64,000 nt of DNA from Candidatus Albibeggiatoa sp. nov. NOAA (GCA_025800385.1 JAOXRS010000136.1:1-64000); one strand, 5' to 3'; numbered from the stretch's first letter, positions 1 to 9,046 are shown. Numbers and translations are program-made. Notes: generated from the letters alone by a model not told the origin.

Positions 1-1
1 G

Positions 2-3000
2 ACCAATCAATGTGATTATGAATTAAACCTTGAGCAAGGTACTTACGTTTCTAAAATTACCCTTGATGAAAATGGGCAAGCTGGCGTATGGGGTATATCT
101 ATACTGCCTCCCGCTGAATCTAATTTAAAAATTGATACTCAAGGCATTGGTTTTGGTACAAGCCTACAAGCAGATGGAGCTTCACCCAATTGGATTAGCT
201 TTTCCATTACTGAACCTAAACCGCTTAGCTTAACTTTATTCAACTACACTGATGCAACGCAATCAATACAAGCAAATATCCAACAATTGCAACAGGATGA
301 ATATGTTTCAATTGGGCAGTTAAGTTTACATTCAGAACAACTAACTTCCACTGAACCATTAGCCGCAGGCAAATACATTATCAGTTTGCAAAATACCAAT
401 GCTGCTTATGTTGGGTTACTAATTCAAGGCAATGGGCTGATATATCACTCGGCTGGTGGATGGATTGAGCCGAACAGCGACCAAGTTGGTTTTCTGTATT
501 TCAATGTACTTGATGTTGGAGAAGCCACATTGTCTAACTATTTTGCTGATATGTATGATGATTTAGGCGCATCAAAACCTTTGCTTGATTTTGATTACAT
601 TGCAAATACACAAGCACCTATCCAACCGACTCCCATCAATATGCAACATGACACTTTGGTGACTGGATTAAGTGCAACAGTGATGAATTTAACGATGAGT
701 CCAGATGGCAGTTTGCTTGCTGCAGGTTTTGAAGATGGAAGTTTGACTATTTGGGATATGAGCACCCAAGAAATTTATGCTTCGACTCAAGTTTTTGCTA
801 ATGAAAACCAAACAGCCGTTAAAGTGCTGCAATTCAGCCCAGATGGTCGAATTTTGGTTACAGGCAGTAGTGATGACGGTATAAGTATGAATATTAAAAT
901 TTGGGATGTAACCAATTTACAAACGTTAGCAACATTTGAAAATATATTCTTTTCTATTGCCTTTAGTCCTGACAGCAGTCTCATGGCTTTTCATCGTGGA
1001 GACAAAACCATTATCTGGAATACACAAACTCAAAATATTAGTTTAGAAATTAACACTTTAGATCAATCTATATTAGTAGATTCCAGTTTTTATCAACAAT
1101 ATGATGCAACCTTTGAATTTAGCGCAAATAATCAATTGCTGACAGGCTTTTTTTATACCAGCGATGAGTCCACGACAGGTGTCTATATTTGGGATTTAAA
1201 CACAGGCACTCAAATTAAAAAGTTGGATGTAAAAGCGAGTGCCGTTGCAATCAGTCCTGATAACAGTACATTGATCGCTTCAGTAAATGCTGTGGATGGT
1301 TATAGTTCACCTAATCAAGACAACGTTCTAATTTACACTGAGGCTCAGCCTACTCAACTGCAATTTTGGGAAATGAATAGTTTTTCTCTGATTGATAGCA
1401 TTGAAGCAAAGCAAAAAACGATTGAATATTTACGATTTAACCCTGATAGCACAAACTTTATTTCTCAATCAAAAGACGGCCAAACGATTTTATGGGATAT
1501 GGCCAGTCGAACTGCTATAGAACTATCGACTTTTCCCAATTGGTTGGCGACCACTAATGATTTAGAGCTGTATATAAATAGCCAGTTTATCGTAAAACTT
1601 AATTACCCATTTGAAGTCACGCCACTACAGCTAAAAAACAGACTACAGCAACAAACAGACATAAATCTGTTACAAGAAGAGCAGTTAGCAACAGCAATGA
1701 CTTTTTCTCCTGATGGCACTCAACTCATCGCCAGCATGGATGACAATAGCATTCGTATATGGCATACCAAACAACTTGCAGCTGTCAAACAATCTTTTAT
1801 GGATGTGCTCAGTGGTTTTGGTTCAGTCAAATCGTTTGAATCGAATCAAGTCAAGCAATTTAATAATGGATTTGTGACTGCTTTTAGTCCTAACACTCAA
1901 ACACATACAGCACTATTTGATGATAAGTGGTTTGAAGTCATGGATCAAAGACTTGTTACTTATTTTAGTAATGATGGACAACTTCCAAACTCTCGACCAT
2001 CGCCATATACTTCAATAAACCGTTTTATTCCAAGTACAAACTCATTATCAGCTTTTGATATAAGTGAGGATAAAAGCTTATTAGTTGCATCCGAAAATAA
2101 TGTGATTAAGTTATTTGATATGGTGACTCAAGCTGAAATTGCTCAATTGCAAGGTTTGTCTGAGACAGTAAACTATCTTCACTTAAGTCAGGATAAAACT
2201 CGATTAGCTGTTTTTTCAAGCCGAAACCCAAATGTAAATAGTACGCTGAGTTTTTGGAATCTGACTACGCTGACCAAGTTGAGTGAAACCGCGTTAAATG
2301 CACACTATGCGTTTGATTATGGCTCTTATTTGACAGAGAAAAATGTACAACATATTCAATTTTCACCAGACAATCAGATATTTATCGGTACAGATCATCT
2401 TGGGGATGTCGTCATTGCTGAAGTTGAAACAGGTAAACGTTTACTCCATCTTAATACCACATATAGCTTCCCTCCACGAACAGGTATTGCTAATGCCGTA
2501 TTTAGTCCTGATGGACAACAGCTATTTGTACTATATCGCCAGAACAGTTCTGCTTCCAATGTTACTTATATGGGACATTATCAAAATAATGAATATGTAG
2601 TAGATACTTTTCCAGTTAATATGCTTGGAGATCAGCCTCTTTTCACAGGTACTGATGGCACAACTTTCTTAATCAGTGGCATTGTGGTGGACAATAATAG
2701 TTTTACTACTTTCTGGGATATTGCAACACAGACGGAGCACACTGAGAAACGCATTAATGGTTATTACATTTATCATGATGGCAAAACCATGGCAACCTAT
2801 GAGTTTAGAGTTCCAGAAACGCCATATGATGACATCTTGTATATCTGGGATATGGAAACTCAAACGCAAATTGCTCAAATAAATGGAAGTTACCTTAAAA
2901 ACTTAGAAAATCAAGAGAATTGGATTGCTTATAGTACTTATAACCAAACAGGTGGGATACCTCGCTGCATTGCTACACATATCTATGACTTAACTACACG

Positions 3001-4168
3001 CGAAGAAATTATACAAATGGATGATACGTGTGGGTCTATTACATTAGATAATAGCAAGACAGCCCTTATTTCTTCCACTTCTGATACAGTTACCGTTTGG
3101 GATACAACAAAAAAACAACAAGTATTCCAGTATACAGATGCTCAATCTGGTGTTTCTCTCAGTTCTGATGGGCAAGTTTTATTTCATACAGTAAATAATC
3201 AATTACGCTTATTAGATTTTGATACTATTGAACCCCTGCCCGAATTTGCACAACCCAATACTGAGGCCGCACAGATTGCACCCAACAGCGACACAATTGC
3301 GCATACACAACAACCTTGGCTAGCCATTCTAAACTCTGATTTAAGTATTGAAGGAGTTAATACTTGGGATGGAATTAAATTATGGAATACGGAAACAGGA
3401 AAAGCATTTGGGTATAAAAACCCTAGCAAATTATATTCTGTTGCATGGCATCCTCAACAAGCTATTTTGGCTTACGCCGATTATGCAGGACAAATCCATC
3501 TGTGGGACGTGGAAGCAGACACAGAAACAACGCTTAATCATGCATTTCCTGCTTATTTTCTCGCATGGAGTCCTGATGCAACCATGATTGCGGCTTCTGG
3601 AGATAATCATATAGTTTATGTGTGGGATACAGTAACAGGCATTGAGCGTGCAAAACTGGTTCATGATGCACCTGTGCGCAGTTTAGCTTGGTCACTAGAT
3701 GGAAAGGTTTTCGTAAGCAGTGCTGGCTCTGATATTTACTTATGGGATGCGGTAACAGGTTCACAAATAACACGTATTTTTGCTGATACTGTAACAGATA
3801 TTGCGTTTAGTGCTGATAGTAACATTATCGTTTCCACTGGCACAGGCAACGATATTCGTTTTTGGCATGTACCTACAGGCTCTCAAATTAGTAGCCTTCC
3901 AGACCAAGCAATCACTGCTATTGCAACCCACCCAACTCAAAATATATTGGCTTATGGTACAGGTGATGGTTATGTCAAATTATATGATTTTGGACAAAAC
4001 CAATATGTCGGCAGTCTAAAACAATACACCTATCCTGTGATTAATATCGCTTTTGGCCATGATGGTGATACGTTAATTGTAGACGCTCGAGAGACAGCTA
4101 TACCATCCGTTGCAACTATTAAAAAGCAGTTTGTACACACATGGTCTTTATCTGAAATTATCCAATAA
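2..4168 (+). CDS. WD40 repeat beta-propeller protein, 5' end outside window
   Basis: The frame is open from base 2; the first in-frame start-like codon inside the window (TTG at 287) sits in continuous coding sequence, so the true start lies upstream and at least 1388 residues are encoded. From about residue 130 the visible part holds roughly 15-18 WD40 blades, seen as recurring strand ends such as LTIWDMSTQ, IKIWDVTNL, VYIWDLNTG, IHLWDVEAD, VYVWDTVTG and IYLWDAVTG, each preceded by a 'FSPDG' or 'WSPDA' turn. That is enough for two to three propellers. The first ~130 residues are not propeller and look like a beta-rich domain. WD40 propellers act as protein-interaction platforms; no catalytic domain is visible in this part. 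A 3' hairpin follows the stop. Function and localisation are unknown; an exported protein is possible but its N-terminus cannot be seen. Confidence 0.85.
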   Translation, partial: TNQCDYELNLEQGTYVSKITLDENGQAGVWGISILPPAESNLKIDTQGIGFGTSLQADGASPNWISFSITEPKPLSLTLFNYTDATQSIQANIQQLQQDEYVSIGQLSLHSEQLTSTEPLAAGKYIISLQNTNAAYVGLLIQGNGLIYHSAGGWIEPNSDQVGFLYFNVLDVGEATLSNYFADMYDDLGASKPLLDFDYIANTQAPIQPTPINMQHDTLVTGLSATVMNLTMSPDGSLLAAGFEDGSLTIWDMSTQEIYASTQVFANENQTAVKVLQFSPDGRILVTGSSDDGISMNIKIWDVTNLQTLATFENIFFSIAFSPDSSLMAFHRGDKTIIWNTQTQNISLEINTLDQSILVDSSFYQQYDATFEFSANNQLLTGFFYTSDESTTGVYIWDLNTGTQIKKLDVKASAVAISPDNSTLIASVNAVDGYSSPNQDNVLIYTEAQPTQLQFWEMNSFSLIDSIEAKQKTIEYLRFNPDSTNFISQSKDGQTILWDMASRTAIELSTFPNWLATTNDLELYINSQFIVKLNYPFEVTPLQLKNRLQQQTDINLLQEEQLATAMTFSPDGTQLIASMDDNSIRIWHTKQLAAVKQSFMDVLSGFGSVKSFESNQVKQFNNGFVTAFSPNTQTHTALFDDKWFEVMDQRLVTYFSNDGQLPNSRPSPYTSINRFIPSTNSLSAFDISEDKSLLVASENNVIKLFDMVTQAEIAQLQGLSETVNYLHLSQDKTRLAVFSSRNPNVNSTLSFWNLTTLTKLSETALNAHYAFDYGSYLTEKNVQHIQFSPDNQIFIGTDHLGDVVIAEVETGKRLLHLNTTYSFPPRTGIANAVFSPDGQQLFVLYRQNSSASNVTYMGHYQNNEYVVDTFPVNMLGDQPLFTGTDGTTFLISGIVVDNNSFTTFWDIATQTEHTEKRINGYYIYHDGKTMATYEFRVPETPYDDILYIWDMETQTQIAQINGSYLKNLENQENWIAYSTYNQTGGIPRCIATHIYDLTTREEIIQMDDTCGSITLDNSKTALISSTSDTVTVWDTTKKQQVFQYTDAQSGVSLSSDGQVLFHTVNNQLRLLDFDTIEPLPEFAQPNTEAAQIAPNSDTIAHTQQPWLAILNSDLSIEGVNTWDGIKLWNTETGKAFGYKNPSKLYSVAWHPQQAILAYADYAGQIHLWDVEADTETTLNHAFPAYFLAWSPDATMIAASGDNHIVYVWDTVTGIERAKLVHDAPVRSLAWSLDGKVFVSSAGSDIYLWDAVTGSQITRIFADTVTDIAFSADSNIIVSTGTGNDIRFWHVPTGSQISSLPDQAITAIATHPTQNILAYGTGDGYVKLYDFGQNQYVGSLKQYTYPVINIAFGHDGDTLIVDARETAIPSVATIKKQFVHTWSLSEIIQ

Positions 4169-4181
4169 CATTGCGCTTCTT

Positions 4182-4214
4182 GAGGTATAAATACACTGTT
4201 TATGCCTCATTTTA
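4182..4214 (+). terminator. Rho-independent terminator of the WD40 gene
   Basis: An inverted repeat GAGGTATAAA / TTTATGCCTC (one G-U pair) with a 7-base loop lies 13 bases after the WD40 stop codon and is followed by ATTTTAG on the plus strand. The T-run is short, so termination may be partial. Confidence 0.5.
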
Positions 4215-4314
4215 GATAAACTTCACTAAATAAGTGCCATTCTTTTTTAACATTATTATTCAAGTCTAGGACTGCCTAAATCTCTGTATCACTTTAAAAA
4301 AACGATTATATCAA

Positions 4315-4354
4315 TTAAAAAAGCCCCATCTATATATTCACATAAATGAGGCTT
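4315..4354 (-). terminator. Rho-independent terminator of the ccmBC transcript
   Basis: On the minus strand AAGCCTCAT pairs with ATGGGGCTT (one G-U), and a T-run follows. It lies just downstream of the ccmC stop, so it ends the ccmBC transcript. It also sets a boundary with the convergent WD40 gene. Confidence 0.7.
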
Positions 4355-4379
4355 CTTCAATCATAAATCTAAGCATGTA

Positions 4380-5141
4380 TTAACTTTTTTGGCTAACCAG
4401 CTCTTTCACCCAAGTTGTATTACGCTCACGATTCAATACTTCACAGCGTGCTCGTTTTAAAACCACAGCAGCATAAAAGAATTTAAATGCAAATGCCATC
4501 AAAACCAAAGGAATAAGCATCTGTATATCAATCGCAACTTTGCCCTTCATAATGTCAATGGTTGCACCTTGATGCAAACTATTCCACCATACAACAGAAT
4601 AATGAATAATTGGAATATTCACCACACCAACTAAAGTCAGTACCGAAGTTGCTTGTGCTGCTTTACGCTTATCTTCAATCGCAGAATTCAGCGCGATAAT
4701 ACCTAAATATAAGAAAAACAAAATCAGTTCCGAAGTTAAGCGCGCATCCCAAGCCCACCAAGTACCCCACATCGGTTTACCCCAAATTGAGCCAGTTGCT
4801 AACGCCAAAAATGTAAATGATGCACCAATTGGAGCAGAGCTTGCGCCAATGATTTCCGCTAACTTTAACCGCCATACCATACTAATCACAGCCATCGTCG
4901 CCATCACCATATAAACAAATAATGACATCCAAGCTGCTGGTACATGTACAAACATGATTCGATAACTGTCACCCTGCTGATAATCAGGCGGCGCAACAAA
5001 TAGACCGTAGTACAAACCTGAAACCATCAATATCGTACAGAGAACAGTGAAAAAGGGGATAAAATAATTAGTATAGCCATAGAAATGACGAGGGGAAGCC
5101 ATTTGATGGTAAAACGTCCACAAGAACTTTAATATATTCAT
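4380..5141 (-). CDS. ccmC: Heme exporter protein CcmC
   Basis: This 253-residue integral membrane protein of cytochrome c maturation presents heme to the chaperone CcmE at the periplasmic face. It carries the family's tryptophan-rich motif WGTWWAWDARLTSELILFF near residues 124-142, six predicted membrane spans, and conserved histidines flanking the motif (one in 'FVHVPAAWMS' near residue 66, one in 'IHYSVVWWNSLHQG' near 180-193), which are the heme ligands in the family. Its length matches CcmC (about 245-255). It starts 13 bases after the ccmB stop, so the two are co-transcribed. The usual following gene ccmD and the rest of the cluster are not present; a terminator and the convergent WD40 gene follow instead. 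Confidence 0.95.
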   Translation of the reverse strand: MNILKFLWTFYHQMASPRHFYGYTNYFIPFFTVLCTILMVSGLYYGLFVAPPDYQQGDSYRIMFVHVPAAWMSLFVYMVMATMAVISMVWRLKLAEIIGASSAPIGASFTFLALATGSIWGKPMWGTWWAWDARLTSELILFFLYLGIIALNSAIEDKRKAAQATSVLTLVGVVNIPIIHYSVVWWNSLHQGATIDIMKGKVAIDIQMLIPLVLMAFAFKFFYAAVVLKRARCEVLNRERNTTWVKELVSQKS

Positions 5142-5154
5142 TGTATTATCTCGA

Positions 5155-5820
5155 TTAACTTAAACTAATTCGTAATGCAGCAGAAGTGGCAAAAGGGGAT
5201 AGTGTGAGTGCTAAAGTCAGTAAAGCCCCTAAGAAGTAAAGTTGTCCAATAATCGGTAAACCTTCCACTGCAACGTTAACGGCATTAGCTGCAAAAATCA
5301 ATACAGGAATATAAAGTGGTAAAACCAATAAAGAAACCAAAACCCCACCGCGTTTTAAGCCGACTGTCAACGCAACGCCAATTGCACCAATCAAACTTAG
5401 TACAGGTGTGCCTAGTGCCAATGTCCAAATCAATGCCCACATCGCTTGATTAGGCAAAAACATCAGGGTTGCAAGTAGAGGGGATAATAAAATAAGGGGT
5501 AAACCTGTGACTAACCAATGGGCAAGTACTTTAGCTAAAATAGCAATGGGTAATGGTTTGGAACTCAAAGCAATTTGTTCTAACGAACCATCTTCAAAGT
5601 CGGAGCGAAATAAGCTATCTAGCGACAACATTGAAGAAAGCAAAGCCGCAACCCAAATGACTCCTGGGGCGATGACTTGTAAATCTTTTGATTCTGGAGA
5701 AATACCTAAAGGAAATAAACTGACTACAATAATAAAGAACAGTAGTGGGTTAGCAAGTTCAGAACGATGGCGATAAGACAGTAATAAATCGCGTCTAAGA
5801 ATTGTCAAAAAACTGGTCAT
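5155..5820 (-). CDS. ccmB: Heme exporter protein CcmB
   Basis: This is the 221-residue membrane subunit of the CcmAB(C) ABC transporter of c-type cytochrome maturation; with the ATPase CcmA it drives release of holo-CcmE. The length and six hydrophobic spans fit CcmB, and the early motifs 'RRDLLLSYRHRSELANPLLFF' (residues 9 onward, split here as a family hallmark) and 'FEDGSLEQIALSS' (around 74-86) are typical. Its ATPase partner ccmA normally precedes it directly. Here the preceding gene is a 61-residue Rpn-tail-like protein instead, so the ATPase must be encoded elsewhere. Confidence 0.93.
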   Translation of the reverse strand: MTSFLTILRRDLLLSYRHRSELANPLLFFIIVVSLFPLGISPESKDLQVIAPGVIWVAALLSSMLSLDSLFRSDFEDGSLEQIALSSKPLPIAILAKVLAHWLVTGLPLILLSPLLATLMFLPNQAMWALIWTLALGTPVLSLIGAIGVALTVGLKRGGVLVSLLVLPLYIPVLIFAANAVNVAVEGLPIIGQLYFLGALLTLALTLSPFATSAALRISLS

Positions 5821-5852
5821 AAAGTCATGCTTTGGCGTATTTTAGAATACTG

Positions 5853-6038
5853 CTAGTGTACCAAGCAATGTTTTAACTGTTCAACTTGTTCAATAGGCAA
5901 TTGAGTAATTTTTGCGGTCAAAGAAATACTCATGCCCTCAAGCAGCATTGTTTTAGCAATTTCTAATTTGCTTTCTGCAGCTTCTGCAAGGTCAGATTGT
6001 AGGCTGGGCTTTTTATCTGTTTTTAAATCTAAAAGCAT
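5853..6038 (-). CDS. Small protein resembling the C-terminal tail of Rpn/PD-(D/E)XK proteins (copy 1)
   Basis: This 61-residue protein has a strong ribosome-binding site (GAGAGGA about 9 bases before ATG), which supports real translation. Residues 26-57 match the type of tail found at the end of Rpn-family 'recombination-promoting nuclease/putative transposase' proteins: an acidic/lysine helix, then LLEGMSISLTAKITQLPIEQ and a final helix. That tail normally follows a nuclease domain which is absent here. A second copy lies 183 bases upstream at 6222-6428, and both begin MLL(D/E). In known Rpn systems an internally translated small C-terminal product acts as an antitoxin, so a regulatory or binding role is possible. 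It precedes ccmB by 32 bases, probably on the same transcript. Confidence 0.7.
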   Translation of the reverse strand: MLLDLKTDKKPSLQSDLAEAAESKLEIAKTMLLEGMSISLTAKITQLPIEQVEQLKHCLVH

Positions 6039-6221
6039 AGTGTATTTCCTCTCTATTGAGGTATTATTTTATGTCCATTAAGTTTTCTCAGCTTGCTTTG
6101 CTTGTTGTTTGATAAAAACAAGTCCTCTTGCAATTGAAAGAAATCGTTATACCTTGAAAAGGGTTGTGATGTTTAAATCTTCCCTCCCCGAAAATTTAAA
6201 GCACAAATTCAGATAATAAAA

Positions 6222-6428
6222 TTAGTTCACAATGTTTTTTTTGATCTGTTCGATCTGTTCAATTGGTAATTGCGTTATTTTCGCAGTTAACGTGATGCTC
6301 ATGCCGTCAAGCAACATACTTTTAACAGTTTCTTGCTTGTCTTTTAGCTTCTCTTCTTTTGAAAAGTCGGTTAAATGGTTAGAATTGAAGCATCTACTTT
6401 GGTTGACTACTCTTTTTTCTAACAACAT
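6222..6428 (-). CDS. Small protein resembling the C-terminal tail of Rpn/PD-(D/E)XK proteins (copy 2)
   Basis: This 68-residue protein is a paralogue of the 5853-6038 product. The last 32 residues are nearly the same (LLDGMSITLTAKITQLPIEQ followed by IEQIKK), while the N-terminal halves differ apart from the opening MLLE. A GAGGA ribosome-binding site sits 7-8 bases before the ATG. No nuclease core is present. The conservation confined to the C-terminal helices, with diverged N-termini, suggests selection on that module after duplication. No function can be assigned with certainty. Confidence 0.68.
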   Translation of the reverse strand: MLLEKRVVNQSRCFNSNHLTDFSKEEKLKDKQETVKSMLLDGMSITLTAKITQLPIEQIEQIKKNIVN

Positions 6429-6560
6429 TTTTATGTCCTCATAATTATACAGTGTATTAAATTAATTCCTATCTACCTCAACCATATTTTTTATAGTGAT
6501 ATATTAATCAAAGTAGCAAAGAGAACAAAATAATCCTCATATAATTTCTAATTGTAGCAG

Positions 6561-6695
6561 CTATAACAAAGCTTGTTTCAGTAAATTCTTATAATCCCGC
6601 ACTTTTTCAGGAAACAACATGGTCTTACCATTGGAATGTAGCGCAATTCTTGACTTATTACTATCTTTTCCAGCATTTTGACATCTTTGTGCCAT
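6561..6695 (-). CDS. Possible 44-residue protein, unrecognised
   Basis: A short reading frame runs ATG (6693-6695) to TAG (6561-6563). The product is hydrophilic and basic, begins MAQRCQNAGKDSNKSRIALH and ends in a lysine-rich helix (FPEKVRDYKNLLKQALL). No strong Shine-Dalgarno is visible (only AAAGAAT), and the family is not recognised. It lies upstream of, and on the same strand as, the two Rpn-tail-like genes. Amphipathic composition and balanced codon use make it more than a random frame, but it could be a remnant of a longer gene. Confidence 0.35.
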   Translation of the reverse strand: MAQRCQNAGKDSNKSRIALHSNGKTMLFPEKVRDYKNLLKQALL

Positions 6696-6874
6696 ATTCT
6701 TTACTTAGTCTAGTAATTCAAATAACTATCATATGTCAAGAAAACACAAGATATTGAGGGAGAATTGGTCTATTTAGAAAATATAAATTACCTTTTTTAA
6801 GACCATTTCTAAATCAGTGATAAGCACTAAATAAAACTTATGTTAAATATCGACATCGGTTAATCAAAAAATAA

Positions 6875-7111
6875 TCACTCCAATGTTATCGCGACATCAG
6901 AATCAATCACATCAAATGTTTGCTCATCTGGCTCTTCAGTGACACGGGTTACTGGAGGTGTTATGTTAATAATTGTTGTTTCTCTATGGGTTGCTGGTGT
7001 AGAAATAGCATCAATTAACTTATCTTTTGCCGACTGAGGGCGGACTAAATCACCTTTTTGACCACAACTCAATAAGGGTAATACACACAAGCTATAAAAT
7101 AATATTCTCAT
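6875..7111 (-). CDS. lptM: LptM/YifL-type small lipoprotein
   Basis: The 78-residue product starts with a lipoprotein signal peptide, MRILFYSLCVLPLLSCGQKG, with Cys16 as the lipidated residue. The sequence after it, CGQKGDLVRP, is the hallmark of LptM (YifL; 'CGxKGxLxxP'), which helps the LPS translocon LptDE mature in the outer membrane. An ATG seven codons further upstream (7132) exists, but it lies inside the preceding terminator hairpin and would put charged residues in front of the signal, so 7111 is preferred. The region after residue 40 is a low-complexity acidic/threonine tail. In many proteobacteria the gene precedes lysA; here it stands alone. Confidence 0.75.
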   Translation of the reverse strand: MRILFYSLCVLPLLSCGQKGDLVRPQSAKDKLIDAISTPATHRETTIINITPPVTRVTEEPDEQTFDVIDSDVAITLE

Positions 7112-7124
7112 CTCGACCTCTGAA

Positions 7125-7162
7125 TAAAACAAAAGCCTCTATATCATTCCTTGAGGCTTTAT
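7125..7162 (-). terminator. Rho-independent terminator of the bactofilin gene
   Basis: The inverted repeat AAAGCCTC / GAGGCTTT (7132-7139 and 7153-7160) with a 13-base loop is followed on the minus strand by TTTTGTTTT. It lies downstream of bactofilin and just upstream of the lptM start, separating the two transcripts. Confidence 0.7.
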
Positions 7163-7277
7163 CAAATTATTTTTTTATTAATTATTGATGTTCTGACAAA
7201 TCAGCAACCATTTGATTATGTATTGCTTTTAAAACATCAACTCTAATAAATGTATAAAATATAGTTTTTTGTTTGAT

Positions 7278-7718
7278 TTATTCAAAAGGCTCTGATTTTT
7301 CCTTTTTCTCACTTTCTTTGGCATCATGTTCTAATGGTAAAGGCGGCTTGCCCGAGTTATCACCAGAGTGAATTAAGCTACCATTAACCTCAGCACCCAT
7401 TGCCATTTCGATTAAATTGTAATAAACATTACCAAAAATCCGTGCACTCACCGCAAGTTCAACATTTTCAGCAACATAAACATTACCAATGACTTTACCA
7501 TTTAAAATCACATTAGGTACACGAACTTCACCTTCAATAATACCTTGCTCGCTTAGGGTTAAAACTGATCCACTGTCTTCAGCAGCAACGATATTACCTT
7601 TAACTTTGCCATCGACATGTAAACCACCTGTAAACTGAACATCGCCAGTGATTACGGTTTCTTTACCTATCAATGAATCAATTTGAGTGACTTTCTTTTT
7701 GCGGCGGTTTCCCCACAT
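7278..7718 (-). CDS. Bactofilin (polymer-forming cytoskeletal protein)
   Basis: This 146-residue protein has the bactofilin (DUF583) beta-helical core at about residues 15-115, seen as repeated strand-turn units: GDVQFTGGLHVDGKVKGNI, GIIEGEVRVPNVILNGKV, GNVYVAENVELAVSARIFG. Short disordered ends flank it: a basic N-terminus (MWGNRRKKK) and a charged, proline-rich C-terminus. Bactofilins polymerise without nucleotide and scaffold cell-shape or envelope enzymes at membranes. It is a single-gene unit; the minus-strand terminator lies just past the stop. Confidence 0.9.
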   Translation of the reverse strand: MWGNRRKKKVTQIDSLIGKETVITGDVQFTGGLHVDGKVKGNIVAAEDSGSVLTLSEQGIIEGEVRVPNVILNGKVIGNVYVAENVELAVSARIFGNVYYNLIEMAMGAEVNGSLIHSGDNSGKPPLPLEHDAKESEKKEKSEPFE

Positions 7719-7843
7719 TAGTATGTTGCTCCTAGAAAATAAAATGTTTGGCGTGGTTATTCTTAATAGTCAATATTTTGCGCTATTGTAACAATAAACA
7801 ATCCCTAAATGTACTGATGGTTTTGTCTAATTGTTTAAAAATC

Positions 7844-9046
7844 TTACAAATGTTCTACAACACTACGGATACGCTGTGCTGCTTCAACACATTGTTCAAG
7901 GTTTGCAACTAAAGCAATACGGATACGATTTTGCCCTGGGTTGATGCCTTGAGATTCACGGGATAAAAATTGCCCTGGTAAAACGGTAATATGTTGTTGA
8001 TTAAATAATTGCTGTGCAAACGCAATGTCATCTATTGGGGTTTGTTGCCATAAATAGAAACTGGCTGGTGGTATTGATACATTTAGTATAGGCGATAGAA
8101 TGTCACTGACAGCAGTAAATTTTTCCCGATATAAACGTCGATTTTCAATTACATGCGTTTCATCTTGCCATGCAACAGTGCTCGCAGCTTGCGTGACCAA
8201 TGACATTGCGCAGCCATGATATGTACGGTATAGCAAAAACATTTTCAAAATATCCGCATCGCCTGCTACGAAACCTGAACGTAATCCCGGTGCATTGGAA
8301 CGTTTAGATAAACTATGAAATACCACACAACGCTGATAGTCATTGCGTCCAATGCTAGCGCAAGCTTGTAATAAGCCCACAGGTGGCTGGTCTTCATCTG
8401 CATATAATTCAGAATAACACTCATCCGCTGCGATAATAAAATCATACTCATCCGCTAATTGAATCAGCTTTTGTAAACGTTCTAAGCTTAAAACTGTGCC
8501 ACTTGGGTTATTTGGTGAGCAAATATAAAGTAACTGGCAATCTGCCCAAACTTGTTCAGGGACAACATCAAAATCAGGTAAGAAATCAGTAGACTCTAAG
8601 CTATTAAGAAAATACGGTTTTGCACCGCCAAGTAATGCCGCACCTTCATAGATTTGATAAAATGGGTTAGGCATCACCACGGTTGGGTTGGGTTTTTCTC
8701 GATCGATTACCGCTTGAGCAAAAGCAAATAAAGCTTCGCGCGTACCGTTGATAGGCAAAACATGAGCATTAGGATCAAGGCTATCCGCATTCAATTGAAA
8801 ACGTTTTGTAAGCCAGTTACTGATTGATTGGCGTAATTCTAAACTGCCTTGTGTGGTTGGGTATTTTGGTAATTGGGTGGTTGCAGCTTGTTGTAACGCT
8901 TGAACGATAAAGTCAGGTGTCGGGTGTTTAGGCTCGCCAATAGAGATATTGATATGTTCTAATTCGCTAGGAGGTTGGCAGTCGGCTTTGAGTTTAGCTA
9001 GTTTTTGAAACGGATAAGGGTGTAATTGTTGTAAATTGGAATTCAT
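7844..9046 (-). CDS. dapC: Fold-type I aminotransferase, probably N-succinyldiaminopimelate aminotransferase DapC
   Basis: This 400-residue PLP enzyme most likely makes N-succinyl-LL-2,6-diaminoacylpimelate chemistry of the lysine/peptidoglycan pathway (succinylated branch). It has the class I/II features: the substrate-side motif INISIGEPKHPTPDF near residue 30, NPFYQIYEGAALLGG near 125, the cofactor motif SPNNPSGT near 180, the DECYSELY aspartate near 210, and the Schiff-base lysine in SLSKRSNAPGLRSGF (Lys248). The start at ATG 9046 gives the usual N-terminus (MNSNLQQLHPYPFQKL); an upstream in-frame start would add 25 residues unlike the family. The next gene upstream on the strand is nadC, 93 bases away. 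Other class I aminotransferases cannot be excluded. Confidence 0.8.
   Translation of the reverse strand: MNSNLQQLHPYPFQKLAKLKADCQPPSELEHINISIGEPKHPTPDFIVQALQQAATTQLPKYPTTQGSLELRQSISNWLTKRFQLNADSLDPNAHVLPINGTREALFAFAQAVIDREKPNPTVVMPNPFYQIYEGAALLGGAKPYFLNSLESTDFLPDFDVVPEQVWADCQLLYICSPNNPSGTVLSLERLQKLIQLADEYDFIIAADECYSELYADEDQPPVGLLQACASIGRNDYQRCVVFHSLSKRSNAPGLRSGFVAGDADILKMFLLYRTYHGCAMSLVTQAASTVAWQDETHVIENRRLYREKFTAVSDILSPILNVSIPPASFYLWQQTPIDDIAFAQQLFNQQHITVLPGQFLSRESQGINPGQNRIRIALVANLEQCVEAAQRIRSVVEHL

Noticed and set aside
787-984. Minus-strand reading frame inside the WD40 gene
   Set aside because: It is antisense to a long coding region and has no ribosome-binding site or domain signal.
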